The notes: generated from the sequence alone by a model not told the origin. Positions 49,901-63,156 are shown, counted from the first letter of the stretch. The stretch is 64,000 bases of DNA from Limnoperna fortunei (GCA_944474755.1 OX104115.1:74314993-74378992), one strand, 5' to 3'. Numbers and translations are program-made.

Positions 49901-50861
49901 ATTAAAATGTAAGAATTTTTCAGAAGGCACCCACCCGAGACGATGCTCTTGGCTTAGCCTAGTGACATGTACCAATTTGGACTTTTTATTAAAATCTAAG
50001 AATTTCTCAGAAGGCACCCACCCGAGACGATGCTCTTGGCTTAGCCTAGTGACATGTTCCAATTTGGAATTTTTATTAAAATCTAAGAATTTCTCAGAAG
50101 GCACCCACCCGAGACGATGCTCTTGGCTTAGCCTAGTGACATGTACCAATTTGGAATATTTATTAAAATCTAAGAATTTCTCAGAAGGCACCCACCCGAG
50201 ACGATGCTCTTGGCTTAGCCTATAATGACGTGTACCAATTTGGACTTTTTATTAAAATCTAAAGAATTTCTCAGAAGGCACCCACCCGAGACGATGCTCT
50301 TGGCTTAGCCTAGTGACATGTACCACTTTGGAATTTTTATTAAAATCTAAGAATTTCTCAGAAGGCACCCACCCGAGATGATGCTCTTGGCTTAGCCTAG
50401 TGACATGTACCAATTTGGACTTTTTATTAAAATCAAAGAATTTCTCAGAAGGCACCCACCCGAGACGATGCTCTTGGCTTAGCCTAGTGACATGTACCAA
50501 TTTGGAATATTTATTAAAATCTAAGAATTTCTCAGAAGGCACCCACCCGAGACGATGCTCTTGGCTTAGCCTAGTGACATGTACCAATTTGGAATTTTTA
50601 TTAAAATCTAAGAATTTCTCAGAAGGCACCAACCCGAGACGATGCTCTTGGCTAAGCCTAGTGACATGTACCAATTTGGAATTTTGTATTAAAATCTAAG
50701 AATATCTCAGAAGGCACCCACCCGAGACGATGCTCTTGGCTTAGCCTAGTGACATGTACCAATTTGGAATTTTTATTAAAATCTAAGAATTTCTCAGAAG
50801 ACACCCACCGGAGACGATGCTCTTGGCTTAGCCTAGTGACATGTTCCAATTTGGAGTTTTT
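46986..50861 (+). repeat. Mosaic segment with a distant copy of the 22-23 kb run
   Basis: Roughly 48180-49650 matches 21890-23360 at offset 26289, including the GACAAGTTCC/TTATTATT unit at 48834 and the +2 CTATAATGACG unit near 48565. The first part (47165-48180) reuses GTGAAATG/CCACTTTGG and CAGATGG units seen at 9.4-11.7 kb. No local tandem period is evident. Confidence 0.72.
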
Positions 50862-50912
50862 ATTAAATAATTAAGGATTTCTCAGACGGCACCCACCCGA
50901 GACTATGCTCTT
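50845..50912 (+). repeat. Rearranged marker monomer ATTAAATAATTAAGG (first copy)
   Basis: ATTAAAATCTAAGAA is replaced by ATTAAATAATTAAGGA (+1), followed by CAGACGG and GAGACTATGC. Several differences cluster in one unit, unlike the single changes seen elsewhere. The form recurs at 51557, 52252, 53817, 55819 and 60257, with one exception: the copy at 55819 retains CAGAAGG. It introduces a stop in the open minus-strand frame. Confidence 0.9.
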
Positions 50913-51556
50913 GGCTTAGCCTAGTGACATGTACCAATTTGGAATTTTTATTAAAATCTAAGAATTTCTCAGAAGGCACCCACCCGAGACGATGCTCTTG
51001 GCTTAGCCTAGTGACATGTACCAATTTGGACTTTTTATTAAAATCTAAGAATTTCTCAGAAGGCACCCACCCGAGACGATGCTCTTGGCTTAGCCTAGTG
51101 ACATGTACCAATTTGGAATTTTTATTAAAATCTAAGAATTTCTCAGAAGGCACGCACCCGAGACGATGCTCTTGGCTTAGCCTAGTGACATGTACCAATT
51201 TGGAATTTTGTATTAAAATCTAAGAATATCTCAGAAGGCACGCACCCGAGACGATGCTCTTGGCTTAGCCTAGTGACATGTACCAATTTGGAATTTTTAT
51301 TAAAATCTAAGAATTTCTCAGAAGGCACCAACCCGAGACGATGCTCTTGGCTTAGCCTAGTGACATGTACCAATTTGATTTTATTAAAATGTAAGAATTT
51401 TTCAGAAGGCACCCACCCGAGACGATGCTCTTGGCTTAGCCTAGTGACTGGTTCCAATTTGGAATTTTTATTAAAATCTAAGAATTTCTCAGAAGGCACC
51501 CACCCGAGACGATGCTCTTGGCTTAGCCTAGTGACATGTTCCAATTTGGAGTTTTT
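50862..51556 (+). repeat. 8-unit higher-order repeat, copy 1 (695 bp)
   Basis: It is bounded by the rearranged marker units at 50862 and 51557. The length equals 8 x 87 with +1 from the marker, +1 from an 88-bp unit and -3 from the TTTGATTTTATT unit. A private GACTGGTTCC lies near 51448. Confidence 0.86.
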
Positions 51557-52251
51557 ATTAAATAATTAAGGATTTCTCAGACGGCACCCACCCGAGACTA
51601 TGCTCTTGGCTTAGCCTAGTGACATGTACCAATTTGGAATTTTTATTAAAATCTAAGAATTTCTCAGAAGGCACCCACCCGAGACGATGCTCTTGGCTTA
51701 GCCTAGTGACATGTACCAATTTGGACTTTTTATTAAAATCTAAGAATTTCTCAGAAGGCACCCACCCGAGACGATGCTCTTGGCTTAGCCTAGTGACATG
51801 TACCAATTTGGAATTTTTATTAAAATCTAAGAATTTCTCAGAAGGCACGCACCCGAGACGATGCTCTTGGCTTAGCCTAGTGACATGTACCAATTTGGAA
51901 TTTTGTATTAAAATCTAAGAATTTCTCAGAAGGCACCCACCCGAGACGATGCTCTTGGCTTAGCCTAGTGACATGTACCAATTTGATTTTATTAAAATGT
52001 AAGAATTTTTCAGAAGGCACCCACCCGAGACGATGCTCTTGGCTTAGCCTAGTGACATGTTCCAATTTGGAATTTTTATTAAAATCTAAGAATTTCTCAG
52101 AAGGCACCCACCCGAGACGATGCTCTTGGCTTAGCCTAGTGACATGTTCCAATTTGGAATTTTTATTAAAATCTAAGAATTTCTCAGAAGACACCCACCG
52201 GAGACGATGCTCTTGGCTTAACCTAGTGACATGTTCCAATTTGGAGTTTTT
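51557..52251 (+). repeat. 8-unit higher-order repeat, copy 2 (695 bp)
   Basis: It is also 695 bp between marker units. The first four units match copy 1. The second half has the TTTGATTTTATT unit one position earlier and adds the GAAGACACCCACCGG unit near 52190, so equal length hides a change in order. Confidence 0.85.
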
Positions 52252-53816
52252 ATTAAATAATTAAGGATTTCTCAGACGGCACCCACCCGAGACTATGCTC
52301 TTGGCTTAGCCTAGTGACATGTACCAATTTGGAATTTTTATTAAAATCTAAGAATTTCTCAGAAGGCACCCACCCGAGACGATGCTCTTGGCTTAGCCTA
52401 GTGACATGTACCAATTTGGACTTTTTATTAAAATCTAAGAATTTCTCAGAAGGCACCCACCCGAGACGATGCTCTTGGCTTAGCCTAGTGACATGTACCA
52501 ATTTGGAATTTTTATTAAAATCTAAGAATTTCTCAGAAGGCACGCACCCGAGACGATGCTCTTGGCTTAGCCTAGTGACATGTACCAATTTGGAATTTTG
52601 TATTAAAATCTAAGAATATCTCAGAAGGCACCCACCCGATACGATGCTCTTGGCTTAGCCTAGTGACATGTACCAATTTGGAATTTTTATTAAAATCTAA
52701 GAATTTCTCAGAAGGCACCAACCCGAGACGATGCTCTTGGCTTAGCCTAGTGACATGTACCAATTTGGAATTTTTATTAAAATCTAAGAATTTCACAGAA
52801 GGCACCCACCCGAGACGATGCTCTTGGCTTAGCCTAGTGACATGTTCCAATTTGGAATTTTTATTAAAATCTAAGAATTTCTCAGAAGGCACCCACCCGA
52901 GACGATGCTCTTGGCTTAGCCTAGTGACATGTACCAATTTGGAATTTTTATTAAAATGTAAGAATTTTTCAGAAGGCACCCACCCGAGACGATGCTCTTG
53001 GCTTAGCCTAGTGACATGTACCAATTTGGACTTTTTATTAAAATCTAAGAATTTCTCAGAAGGCACCCACCCGAGACGATGCTCTTGGCTTAGCCTAGTG
53101 ACATGTACCAATTTGGAATTTTTATTAAAATCTAAGAATTTCTCAGAAGGCACCCACCCTAGACGATGCTCTTGGCTTAGCCTAGTGACATGTTCCAATT
53201 TGGAATTTTTATTAAAATCTAAGAATTTCTCAGAAGGCACCCACCCGAGACGATGCTCTTGGCTTAGCCTATAATGACGTGTACCAATTTGGACTTTTTA
53301 TTAAAATCTAAGAATTTCTCAGAAGGCACCCACCCGAGACGATGCTCTTGGCTTAGCCTAGTGACATGTACCACTTTGGAATTTTTATTAAAATCTAAGA
53401 ATTTCTCAGAAGGCACCCACCCGAGATGATGCTCTTGGCTTAGCCTAGTGACATGTACCAATTTGGAATTTTTATTAAAATCTAAGAATTTCTCAGAAGG
53501 CACCAACCCGAGACGATGCTCTTGGCTTAGCCTAGTTACATGTACCAATTTGATTTTATTAAAATGTAAGAATTTTTCAGAAGGCACCCACCCGAGACGA
53601 TGCTCTTGGCTTAGCCTAGTGACATGTTCCAATTTGGAATTTTTATTAAAATCTAAGAATTTCTCAGAAGGCACCCACCCGAGACGATGCTCTTGGCTTA
53701 GCCTAATACATGTTCGAATTTGGAATTTTTATTAAAGTCTAAGAATTTCTCAGAAGACACCCACCGGAGACGATGCTCTTGGCTTAGCCTAGTGACATGT
53801 TCCAATTTGGAGATTT
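52252..53816 (+). repeat. 18-unit repeat on the same marker (1565 bp)
   Basis: The marker interval is 1565 bp. It starts like the 8-unit repeat, continues through a run of about 610 bp also found at 49614, 54228 and 56224, and ends with the TTTGATTTTATT and GAAGACACC units. Two -1 changes occur near 53705 (CTAATACATG) and 53812 (GGAGATTTATT). Confidence 0.84.
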
Positions 53817-55818
53817 ATTAAATAATTAAGGATTTCTCAGACGGCACCCACCCGAGACTATGCTCTTGGCTTAGCCTAGTGACATGTACCAATTTGGAAT
53901 TTTTATTAAAATCTAAGAATTTCTCAGAAGGCACCCACCCGAGACGATGCTCTTGGCTTAGCCTAGTGACATGTACCAATTTGGACTTTTTATTAAAATC
54001 TAAGAATTTCTCAGAAGGCACCCACCCGAGACGATGCTCTTGGCTTAGCCTAGTGACATGTACCAATTTGGAATTTTTATTAAAATCTAAGAATTTCTCA
54101 GAAGGCACGCACCCGAGACGATGCTCTTGGCTTAGCCTAGTGACATGTACCAATTTGGAATTTTGTATTAAAATCTAAGAATTTCTCAGAAGGCACCCAC
54201 CCGAGACGATGCTCTTGGCTTAGCCTAGTGACATGTACCAATTTGGAATTTTTATTAAAATCTAAGAATTTCTCAGAAGGCACCAACCCGAGACGATGCT
54301 CTTGGCTTAGCCTAGTGACATGTACCAATTTGGAATTTTTATTAAAATCTAAGAATTTCACAGAAGGCACCCACCCGAGACGATGCTCTTGGCTTAGCCT
54401 AGTGACATGTTCCAATTTGGAATTTTTATTAAAATCTAAGAATTTCTCAGAAGGCACCCACCCGAGACGATGCTCTTGGCTTAGCCTAGTGACATGTACC
54501 AATTTGGAATTTTTATTAAAATGTAAGAATTTTTCAGAAGGCACCCACCCGAGACGATGCTCTTGGCTTAGCCTAGTGACATGTACCAATTTGGACTTTT
54601 TATTAAAATCTAAGAATTTCTCAGAAGGCACCCACCCGAGACGATGCTCTTGGCTTAGCCTAGTGACATGTACCAATTTGGAATTTTTATTAAAATCTAA
54701 GAATTTCTCAGAAGGCACCCACCGGAGACGATGCTCTTGGCTTAGCCTAGTGAAATGTTCCAATTTGGAATTTTTATTAAAATCTAAGAATTTCTCAGAA
54801 GGCACCCACCCGAGACGATGCTCTTGGCTTAGCCTATAATGACGTGTACCAATTTGGACTTTTTATTAAAATCTAAGAATTTCTCAGAAGGCACCCACCC
54901 GAGACGATGCTCTTGGCTTAGCCTAGTGACATGTACCACTTTGGAATTTTTATTAAAATCTAAGAATTTCTCAGAAGGCACCCACCCGAGATGATGCTCT
55001 TGGCTTAGCCTAGTGACATGTACCAATTTGGACTTTTTATTAAAATCAAAGAATTTCTCAGAAGGCACCCACCCGAGACGATGCTCTTGGCTTAGCCTAG
55101 TGACATGTACCAATTTGGAATATTTATTAAAATCTAAGAATTTCTCAGAAGGCACCCACCCGAGACGATGCTCTTGGCTCAGCCTAGTGACATGTACCAA
55201 TTTGGAATTTTTATTAAAATCTAAGAATTTCTCAGAAGGCACCAACCCGAGACGATGCTCTTGGCTTAGCCTAGTGACATGTACCAATTTGGAATTTTTA
55301 TTAAAATCTAAGAATTTCACAGAAGGCACCCACCCGAGACGATGCTCTTGGCTTAGCCTAGTGACATGTTCCAATTTGGAATTTTTATTAAAATCTAAGA
55401 ATTTCTCAGAAGGCACCCACCCGAGACGATGCTCTTGGCTTAGCCTAGTGACATGTACCAATTTGGAATTTTTATTAAAATCTAAGAATTTCTCAGAAGG
55501 CACCAACCCGAGACGATGCTCTTGGCTTAGCCTAGTGACATGTACCAATTTGATTTTATTAAAATGTAAGAATTTTTCAGAAGGCACCCACCCGAGACGA
55601 TGCTCTTGGCTTAGCCTAGTGACATGTTCCAATTTGGAATTTTTATTAAAATCTAAGAATTTCTCAGAAGGCACCCACCCGAGACGATGCTCTTGGCTTA
55701 GCCTAGTGACATGTTCCAATTTGGAATTTTTATTAAAATCTAAGAATTTCTCAGAAGACACCCACCGGAGACGATGCTCTTGGCTTAGCCTAGTGACATG
55801 TTCCAATTTGGAGTTTTT
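53817..55818 (+). repeat. 23-unit repeat on the same marker (2002 bp)
   Basis: The order matches the 1565-bp interval at offset 1565 as far as the CTATAATGACG unit near 54835. It then has five more units before the shared ending of TTTGATTTTATT, TTCC and GAAGACACC units. Confidence 0.83.
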
Positions 55819-55980
55819 ATTAAATAATTAAGGATTTCTCAGAAGGCACCCACCCGAGACTATGCTCTTGGCTTAGCCTAGTGACATGTACCAATTTGGA
55901 ATTTTTATTAAAATCTAAGAATTTCTCAGAAGGCACCCACCCGAGACGATGCTCTTGGCTTAGCCTAGTGACATGTACCA

Positions 55981-56002
55981 ATTTGGACTTTTTATCTAAG
56001 AA
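55981..56002 (+). repeat. Shortened 81-bp monomer (6-bp deletion)
   Basis: GGACTTTTTATCTAAG lacks TAAAAT relative to the usual unit. The loss keeps the triplet phase and is private to this copy. The equivalent units at 51029, 51724, 52420 and 53985 are full length. Confidence 0.88.
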
Positions 56003-57604
56003 TTTCTCAGAAGGCACCCACCCGAGACGATGCTCTTGGCTTAGCCTAGTGACATGTACCAATTTGGAATTTTTATTAAAATCTAAGAATTTCTCAGAAG
56101 GCACGCACTCGAGACGATGCTCTTGGCTTAGCCTAGTGACATGTACCAATTTGGAATTTTGTATTAAAATCTTAGAATATCTCAGAAGGCACCCACCCGA
56201 GACGATGCTCTTGGCTTAGCCTAGTGACATGTACCAATTTGGAATTTTTATTAAAATCTAAGAATTTCTCAGAAGGCACCAACCCGAGACGATGCTCTTG
56301 GCTTAGTCTAGTGACATGTACCAATTTGGAATTTTTATTAAAATCTAAGAATTTCTCAGAAGGCACCCACCCGAGACGATGCTCTTGGCTTAGCCTAGTG
56401 ACATGTTCCAATTTGGAATTTTTATTAAAATCTAAGAATTTCTCAGAAGGCACCCACCCGAGACGATGCTCTTGGCTTAGCCTAGTGACATGTACCAATT
56501 TGGAATTTTTATTAAAATGTAAGAATTTTTCAGAAGGCACCCACCCGAGACGATGCTCTTGGCTTAGCCTAGTGACATGTACCAATTTGGACTTTTTATT
56601 AAAATCTAAGAATTTCTCAGAAGGCACCCACCCGAGACGATGCTCTTGGCTTAGCCTAGTGACATGTACCAATTTGGAATTTTTATTAAAATCTAAGAAT
56701 TTCTCAGAAGGCACCCACCCGAGACGATGCTCTTGGCTTAGCCTAGTGACATGTTCCAATTTGGAATTTTTATTAAAATCAAAGAATTTCTCAGAAGGCA
56801 CCCACCCGAGACGATGCTCTTGGCTTAGCCTATAATGACATGTACCAATTTGGACTTTTTATTAAAATCTAAGAATTTCTCAGAAGGCACCCACCCGAGA
56901 TGATGCTCTTGGCTTAGCCTAGTGACATGTACCAATTTGGACCTTTTATTAAAATCTAAGAATTTCTCAGATGGCACCCACCCGAGACGATGCTCTTGGC
57001 TTAGCCTAGTGACATGTACCAATTTGGACTTTTTATTAAAATCTAAGAATTTTTCAGATGGCACCCACCCGAGACGATGCTCTTGGCTTAGCCTAGTGAC
57101 ATGTACCAATTTGGAATATTTATTAAAATCTAAGAATTTCTCAGAAGGCACCCACCCGAGACGATGCTCTTGGCTTAGCCTAGTGACATGTACCAATTTG
57201 GAATTTTTATTAAAATCTAAGAATTTCTCAGAAGGCACCAACCCGAGACGATGCTCTTGGCTTAGCCTAGTGACATGTACCAATTTGGAATTTTTATTAA
57301 AATCTAAGAATTTCTCAGAAGGCACCAACCCGAGACGATGCTCTTGGCTTAGCCTAGTGACATGTACCAATTTGATTTTATTAAAATGTAAGAGTTTTTC
57401 AGAAGGCACCCACCCGAGACGATGCTCTTGGCTTAGCCTAGTGACATGTTCCAATTTGGAATTTTTATTAAAATCTAAGAATTTCTCAGAAGGCACCCAC
57501 CCGAGACGATGCTCTTGGCTTAGCCTAGTGACATGTTCCAATTTGGAATTTTTATTAAAATCTAAGAATTTCTCAGAAGACACCCACCGGAGACGATGCT
57601 CTTG

Positions 57605-57650
57605 GCTTAGCCTAGTGACATGTTCCAATTTGGAGTTTTTTTATTAAAAT
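57605..57650 (+). repeat. Intermediate between the two marker monomers
   Basis: This unit reads TTTGGAGTTTTTTTATTAAAATC. It shares GGAG with the rearranged marker of 50.8-60.3 kb and the expanded T-run with normal ATTAAAATC of the TTTGAAG marker of 13.1-21.0 kb. It occupies the same place in the unit order, directly after the GAAGACACCCACCGG unit. Confidence 0.75.
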
Positions 57651-60600
57651 CTAAGAATTTCTCAGAAGGCACCCACCCGAGACGATGCTCTTGGCTTAGC
57701 CTAGTGACATGTACCAATTTGGAATTTTTATTAAAATCTAAGAATTTCTCAGAAGGCACCCACCCGAGACGATGCTCTTGGCTTAGCCTAGTGACAAGCT
57801 CCAATTTGGAATTATTATTAAAATCTAAGAATTTCTCAGAAGGCACCCACCCGAGACGATGCTCTTGGCTTAGCCTAGTGACATGTACCAATTTGGAATT
57901 TTTATTAAAATCTAAGAATTTCTCAGAAGGCACCCACCCGAGACGATGCTTTTGGCTTAGCCTAGAGACCTGTACTAATTTAGAATTTTTATTAAAATCT
58001 AAGAATTTCTCAGAAGGCACCCACCCGAGACGATGCTCTTGGCTTAGCCTAGTGACATGTACCAATTTGGAATATTTATTAAAATCTAAGAATTTCTCAG
58101 AAGGCACCAACCCGAGACGATGCTCTTGGCTTAGCCTAGTGACATGTACCAATTTGGAATTTTTATTAAAATGTAAGAATTTTTCAGAAGGCACCCACCC
58201 GAGACGATGCTCTTGGCTTAGCCTAGTGACATGTACCAATTTGGACTTTTTATTAAAATCTAAGAATTTCTCAGAAGGCACCCACCCGAGACGATGCTCT
58301 TGGCTTAGCCTAGTGACATGTACCAATTTGGAATTTTTATTAAAATCTAAGAATTTCTCAGAAGGCACGCACCCGAGACGATGCTCTTGGCTTAGCCTAG
58401 TGACATGTACCGATTTGGAATTTTGTATTAAAATCTAAGAATATCTCAGAAGGCACCCACCCGAGACGATGCTCTTGGCTTAGCCTAGTGACATGTACCA
58501 ATTTGGAATTTTTATAAAAATCTAAGAATTTCTCAGAAGGCACCAACCCGAGACGATGCTCTTGGCTTAGCTTAGTGACATGTACCAATTTGGAATTTTT
58601 ATTAAAATCTAAGAATTTCACAGAAGGCACCCACCCGAGACGATGCTCTTGGCTTAGCCTAGTGACATGTTCCAATTTGGAATTTTTATTAAAATCTAAG
58701 AATTTCTCAGAAGGCACCCACCCGAGACGATGCTCTTGGCTTAGCCTAGTGACATGTACCAATTTGGAATTTTTATTAAAATCTAAGAATTTCTCAGAAG
58801 GCACCAACCCGAGACGATGCTCTTGGCTTAGCCTAGTGACATGTACCAATTTGGAATTTTTATTAAAATGTAAGAATTTTTCAGAAGGCACCCACCCGAG
58901 ACGATGCTCTTGGCTTAGCCTAGTGACATGTTCCAATTTGGACTTTTTATTAAAATCTAAGAATTTCTCAGAAGGCACCCACCCGAGACGATGCTCTTGG
59001 CTTAGCCTAGTGACATGTACCAATTTGGAATTTTTATTAAAATCTAAGAATTTCTCAGAAGGCACCCACCCGAGACGATGCTCTTGGCTTAGCCTAGTGA
59101 CATGTTCCAATTTGGAATTTTTATTAAAATCTAAGAATTTCTCAGAAGGCACCCACCCGAGACGATGCTCTTGGCTTAGCCTATAATGACGTGTACCAAT
59201 TTGGACTTTTTATTAAAATCTAAGAATTTCTCAGAAGGCACCCACCCGAGACGATGCTCTTGGCTTAGCCTAGTGACATGTACCACTTTGGAATTTTTAT
59301 TAAAATCTAAGAATTTCTCAGAAGGCACCCACCCGAGATGATGCTCTTGGCTTAGCCTAGTGACATGTACCAATTTGGACTTTTTATTAAAATCAAAGAA
59401 TTTTTCAGAAGGCACCCACCCGAGACGATGCTCTTGGCTTAGCCTAGTGACATGTACCAATTTGGAATTTTTATTAAAATCTAAGAATTTCTCAGAAGGC
59501 ACCCACCCGAGATGATGCTCTTGGCTTAGCCTAGTGACATGTACCAATTTGGAATTTTTATTAAAATCTAAGAATTTCTCAGAAGGCACCAACCCGAGAC
59601 GATGCTCTTGGCTTAGCCTAGTGACATGTACCAATTTGGAATTTTTATTAAAATCTAAGAATTTCACAGAAGGCACCCACCCGAGACGATGCTCTTGGCT
59701 TAGCCTAGTGACATGTTCCAATTCGGAATTTTTATTAAAATCTAAGAATTTCTCAGAAGGCACCCACCCGAGACGATGCTCTTGGCTTAGCCTAGTGACA
59801 TGTTCCAATTTGGAATTTTGTATTAAAATCTAAGAATATCTCAGAAGGCACCCACCCGAGACGATGCTCTTGGCTTAGCCTAGTGACATGTACCAATTTG
59901 GAATTTTTATAAAAATCTAAGAATTTCTCAGAAGGCACCAACCCGAGACGATGCTCTTGGCTTAGCCTAGTGACATGTACCAATTTGGAATTTTTATTAA
60001 AATCTAAGAATTTCACAGAAGGCACCCACCCGAGACGATGCTCTTGGCTTAGCCTAGTGACATGTTCCAATTTGGAATTTTTATTAAAATCTAAGAATTT
60101 CTCAGAAGGCACCCACCCGAGACGATGCTCTTGGCTTAGCCTAGTGACATGTACCAATTTGGAATTTTTATTAAAATCTAAGAATTTCTCAGAAGGCACC
60201 AACCCGAGACGATGCTCTTGGCTTAGCCTAGTGACATGTTCCAATTTGGAGTTTTTATTAAATAATTAAGGATTTCTCAGACGGCACCCACCCGAGACTA
60301 TGCTCTTGGCTTAGCCTAGTGACATGTACCAATTTGGAATTTTTATTAAAATCTAAGAATTTCTCAGAAGGCACCCACCCGAGACGATGCTCTTGGCTTA
60401 GCCTAGTGACATGTACCAATTTGGAATTTTTATTAAAATCTAAGAATTTCTCAGAAGGCACCCACCCGAGACGATGCTCTTGGCTTAGCCTAGTGACATG
60501 TTCCAATTTGGAATTTTTATTAAAATCTAAGAATTTCTCAGAAGGCACCCACCCGAGACGATGCTCTTGGCTTAGCCTAGTGACATGTACCAATTTGGAA

Positions 60601-61936
60601 TTTTTATTAAAATCTAAGAATTTCTCAGAAGGCACCCACCCGAGACGATGCTCTTGGTTTAGCCTAGTGACATGTACCAATTTGGAATTTTTATTAAAAT
60701 CTAAGAATTTCTCAGAAGGCACCCACCCGAGACGATGCTTTTGGCTTAGCCTAGTGACCTGTACTAATTTAGAATTTTTATTAAAATCTAAGAATTTCTC
60801 AGAAGGCACCCACCCGAGACGATGCTCTTGGCTTAGCCTAGTGACATGTACCAATTTGGAATATTTATTAAAATCTAAGAATTTCTCAGAAGGCACCCAC
60901 CCGAGACGATGCTTTTGGTTGAGCCTAGTGACATGTACCAATTTGGAATTATTATTAAAATCTAAGAATTTCTCAGAAGGCACCCACCCGAGACGATGCT
61001 CTTGGCTTAGCCTAGTGACATGTACCAATTTGGAATTTTTATTAAAATCTAAGAATTTCTCAGAAGGCACCCACACGAGACGATGCTCTTGGCTTAGCCT
61101 AGTGACATGTTCCAATTTGGAATTTTTATTAAAATCTAAGAATTTCTCAGAAGGCACCCACCCGAGACGATGCTCTTGGCTTAGCCTAGTGACATGTACC
61201 AATTTGGAATTTTTATTAAAATCTAAGAATTTCTCAGAAGGCACCCACCCGAGACGATGCTCTTGGCTTAGCCTAGTGACATGTTCCAATTTGGAATTTT
61301 TATTAAAATCTAAGAATTTCTCAGAAGGCACGCACCCGAGACGATGCTCTTGGCTTAGCCGAGTGACATGTACCAAATTGGAATTTTGTATTAAAATCTA
61401 AGAATATCTCAGAAGGCACCCACCCGAGACGATGCTCTTGGCTTAGCCTAGTGACATGTTCCAATTTGGAATTTTTATTAAAATCTAAGAATTTCTCAGA
61501 AGGCACCCACCCGAGACGATGCTCTTGGCTTAGCCTAGTGACATGTACCAATTTGGAATTTTGTATTAAAATCTAAGAATTTCTCAGAAGGCACCCACCC
61601 GAGACGATGCTCTTGGCTTAGCCTAGTGACATGTACCAATTTGGAACTTTTATTAAAATCTACGAATTTCTCAGAAGGCACCCACCCGAGACGATGCTCT
61701 TGGCTTAGCCTAGTGACATGTACCAATTTGGAATTTTTATTAAAATCTAAGAATTTCTCAGAAGGCACTAACCCGAGACGATGCTCTTGGTTTAGCCTAG
61801 TGACATGTACCAATTTGGAATTTTCATTAAAATCTAAGAATTTCACAGAAGGCACCAACCCGAGACGATGCTCTTGGCTTAGCCTAGTGACATGTACCAA
61901 TTTGGAATTTTGTATTAAAATCTAAGAATTTCTCAG

Positions 61937-63156
61937 AAGGCACCCACCCGAGACGATGCTCTTGGCTTAGCCTAGTGACATGTACCAATTTGGAATTTTG
62001 TATTTAAATCTAAGAATTTCTCAGAAGGCACCCACCCGAGACGATGCTCTTGGCTTAGCCTAGTGACATGTACCAATTTGGAATTTTTATTAAAATGTAA
62101 GAATTTTTCAGAAGGCACTCACCCGAGACGATGCTCTTGGCTTAGCCTAGTGACATGTACCAATTTGGACTTTTTATTAAAATTTAAGAATTTCTCAGAA
62201 GGCACCCACCCGAGACGATGCTCTTGGCTTAGCCTAGTGACATGTACCAATTTGGAATTTTTATTAAAATCTAGGAATTTCTCAGAAGGCACCCACCCGA
62301 GACGATGCTCTTGGCTTAGTCTAGTGACATGTACCAATTTGGAATTTTTATTAAAATCTAAGAATTTCTCAGAAGGCACCAACCCGAGACGATGCTCTTG
62401 GCTTAGCCTTATATGTACCAATTTAGAATTTTTATTAAAATCTAAGAATTTCTCAGAAGGCACCCACCCGAGACGATGCTCTTGGCTTAGCCTAGTGACA
62501 TGTACCAATTTGGAATTTTTATTAAAATCTAAGAATTTCACAGAAGGCACCCACCCGAGACGATGCTCTTGGCTTAGCCTAGTGACATGTACCAATTTGG
62601 AATTTTGTATTAAAATCTAAGAATTTCACAGAAGGCACCAACCCGAGACGATGCTCTTGGCTTAGCCTAGTGACATGTACCAATTTGGAATTTTGTATTA
62701 AAATCTAAGAATTTCTCAGAAGGCACCCACCCGAGACGATGCTCTTGGCTTAGCCTAGTGACATGTACCAATTTGGAATTTTTATTAAAATCTAAGAATT
62801 TCACAGAAGGCACCCACCCGAGACGATGCTCTTGGCTTAGCCTAGTGACATGTACCAATTTGGAATTTTTATTAAAATCTAAGAATTTCACAGAAGGCAC
62901 CCACCCGAGACGATGCTCTTGGCTTAGCCTAGTGACATGTACCAATTTGGAATTTTGTATTAAAATCTAAGAATTTCACAGAAGGCACCAACCCGAGACG
63001 ATGCTCTTGGCTTAGCCTAGTGACATGTACCAATTTGGAATTTTGTATTAAAATCTAAGAATTTCTCAGAAGGCACCCACCCGAGACGATGCTCTTGGCT
63101 TAGCCTAGTGACATGTACCAATTTGGAATTTTTATTAAAATCTAAGAATTTCACAG
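61937..63156 (+). repeat. 14-unit higher-order repeat, copy 1 (1220 bp)
   Basis: Markers GTATTTAAATC (62000), AATTTAAG (about 62181), CTAGGAATT (62271) and CCTTATATG (about 62408) recur downstream at offsets of 1220 and then 1309. The copy contains a four-unit tandem repeat of 350 bp that starts at 62601 and is repeated from 62951. Confidence 0.8.

Larger units (their letters stand above)
55819..61936 (+). repeat. Mosaic segment
   Basis: It starts on a marker unit at 55819 and contains another at 60257, but no intervening period is regular. Parts repeat earlier runs. The stretch at 56224-56835 matches 54228-54839, 57371-57620 repeats the TTTGATTTTATT-to-GAAGACACC ending, and 57630-58430 resembles the ten-unit part of the 25-unit repeat and the 22.5-kb run. 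A 6-bp deletion lies near 55995. Confidence 0.7.
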
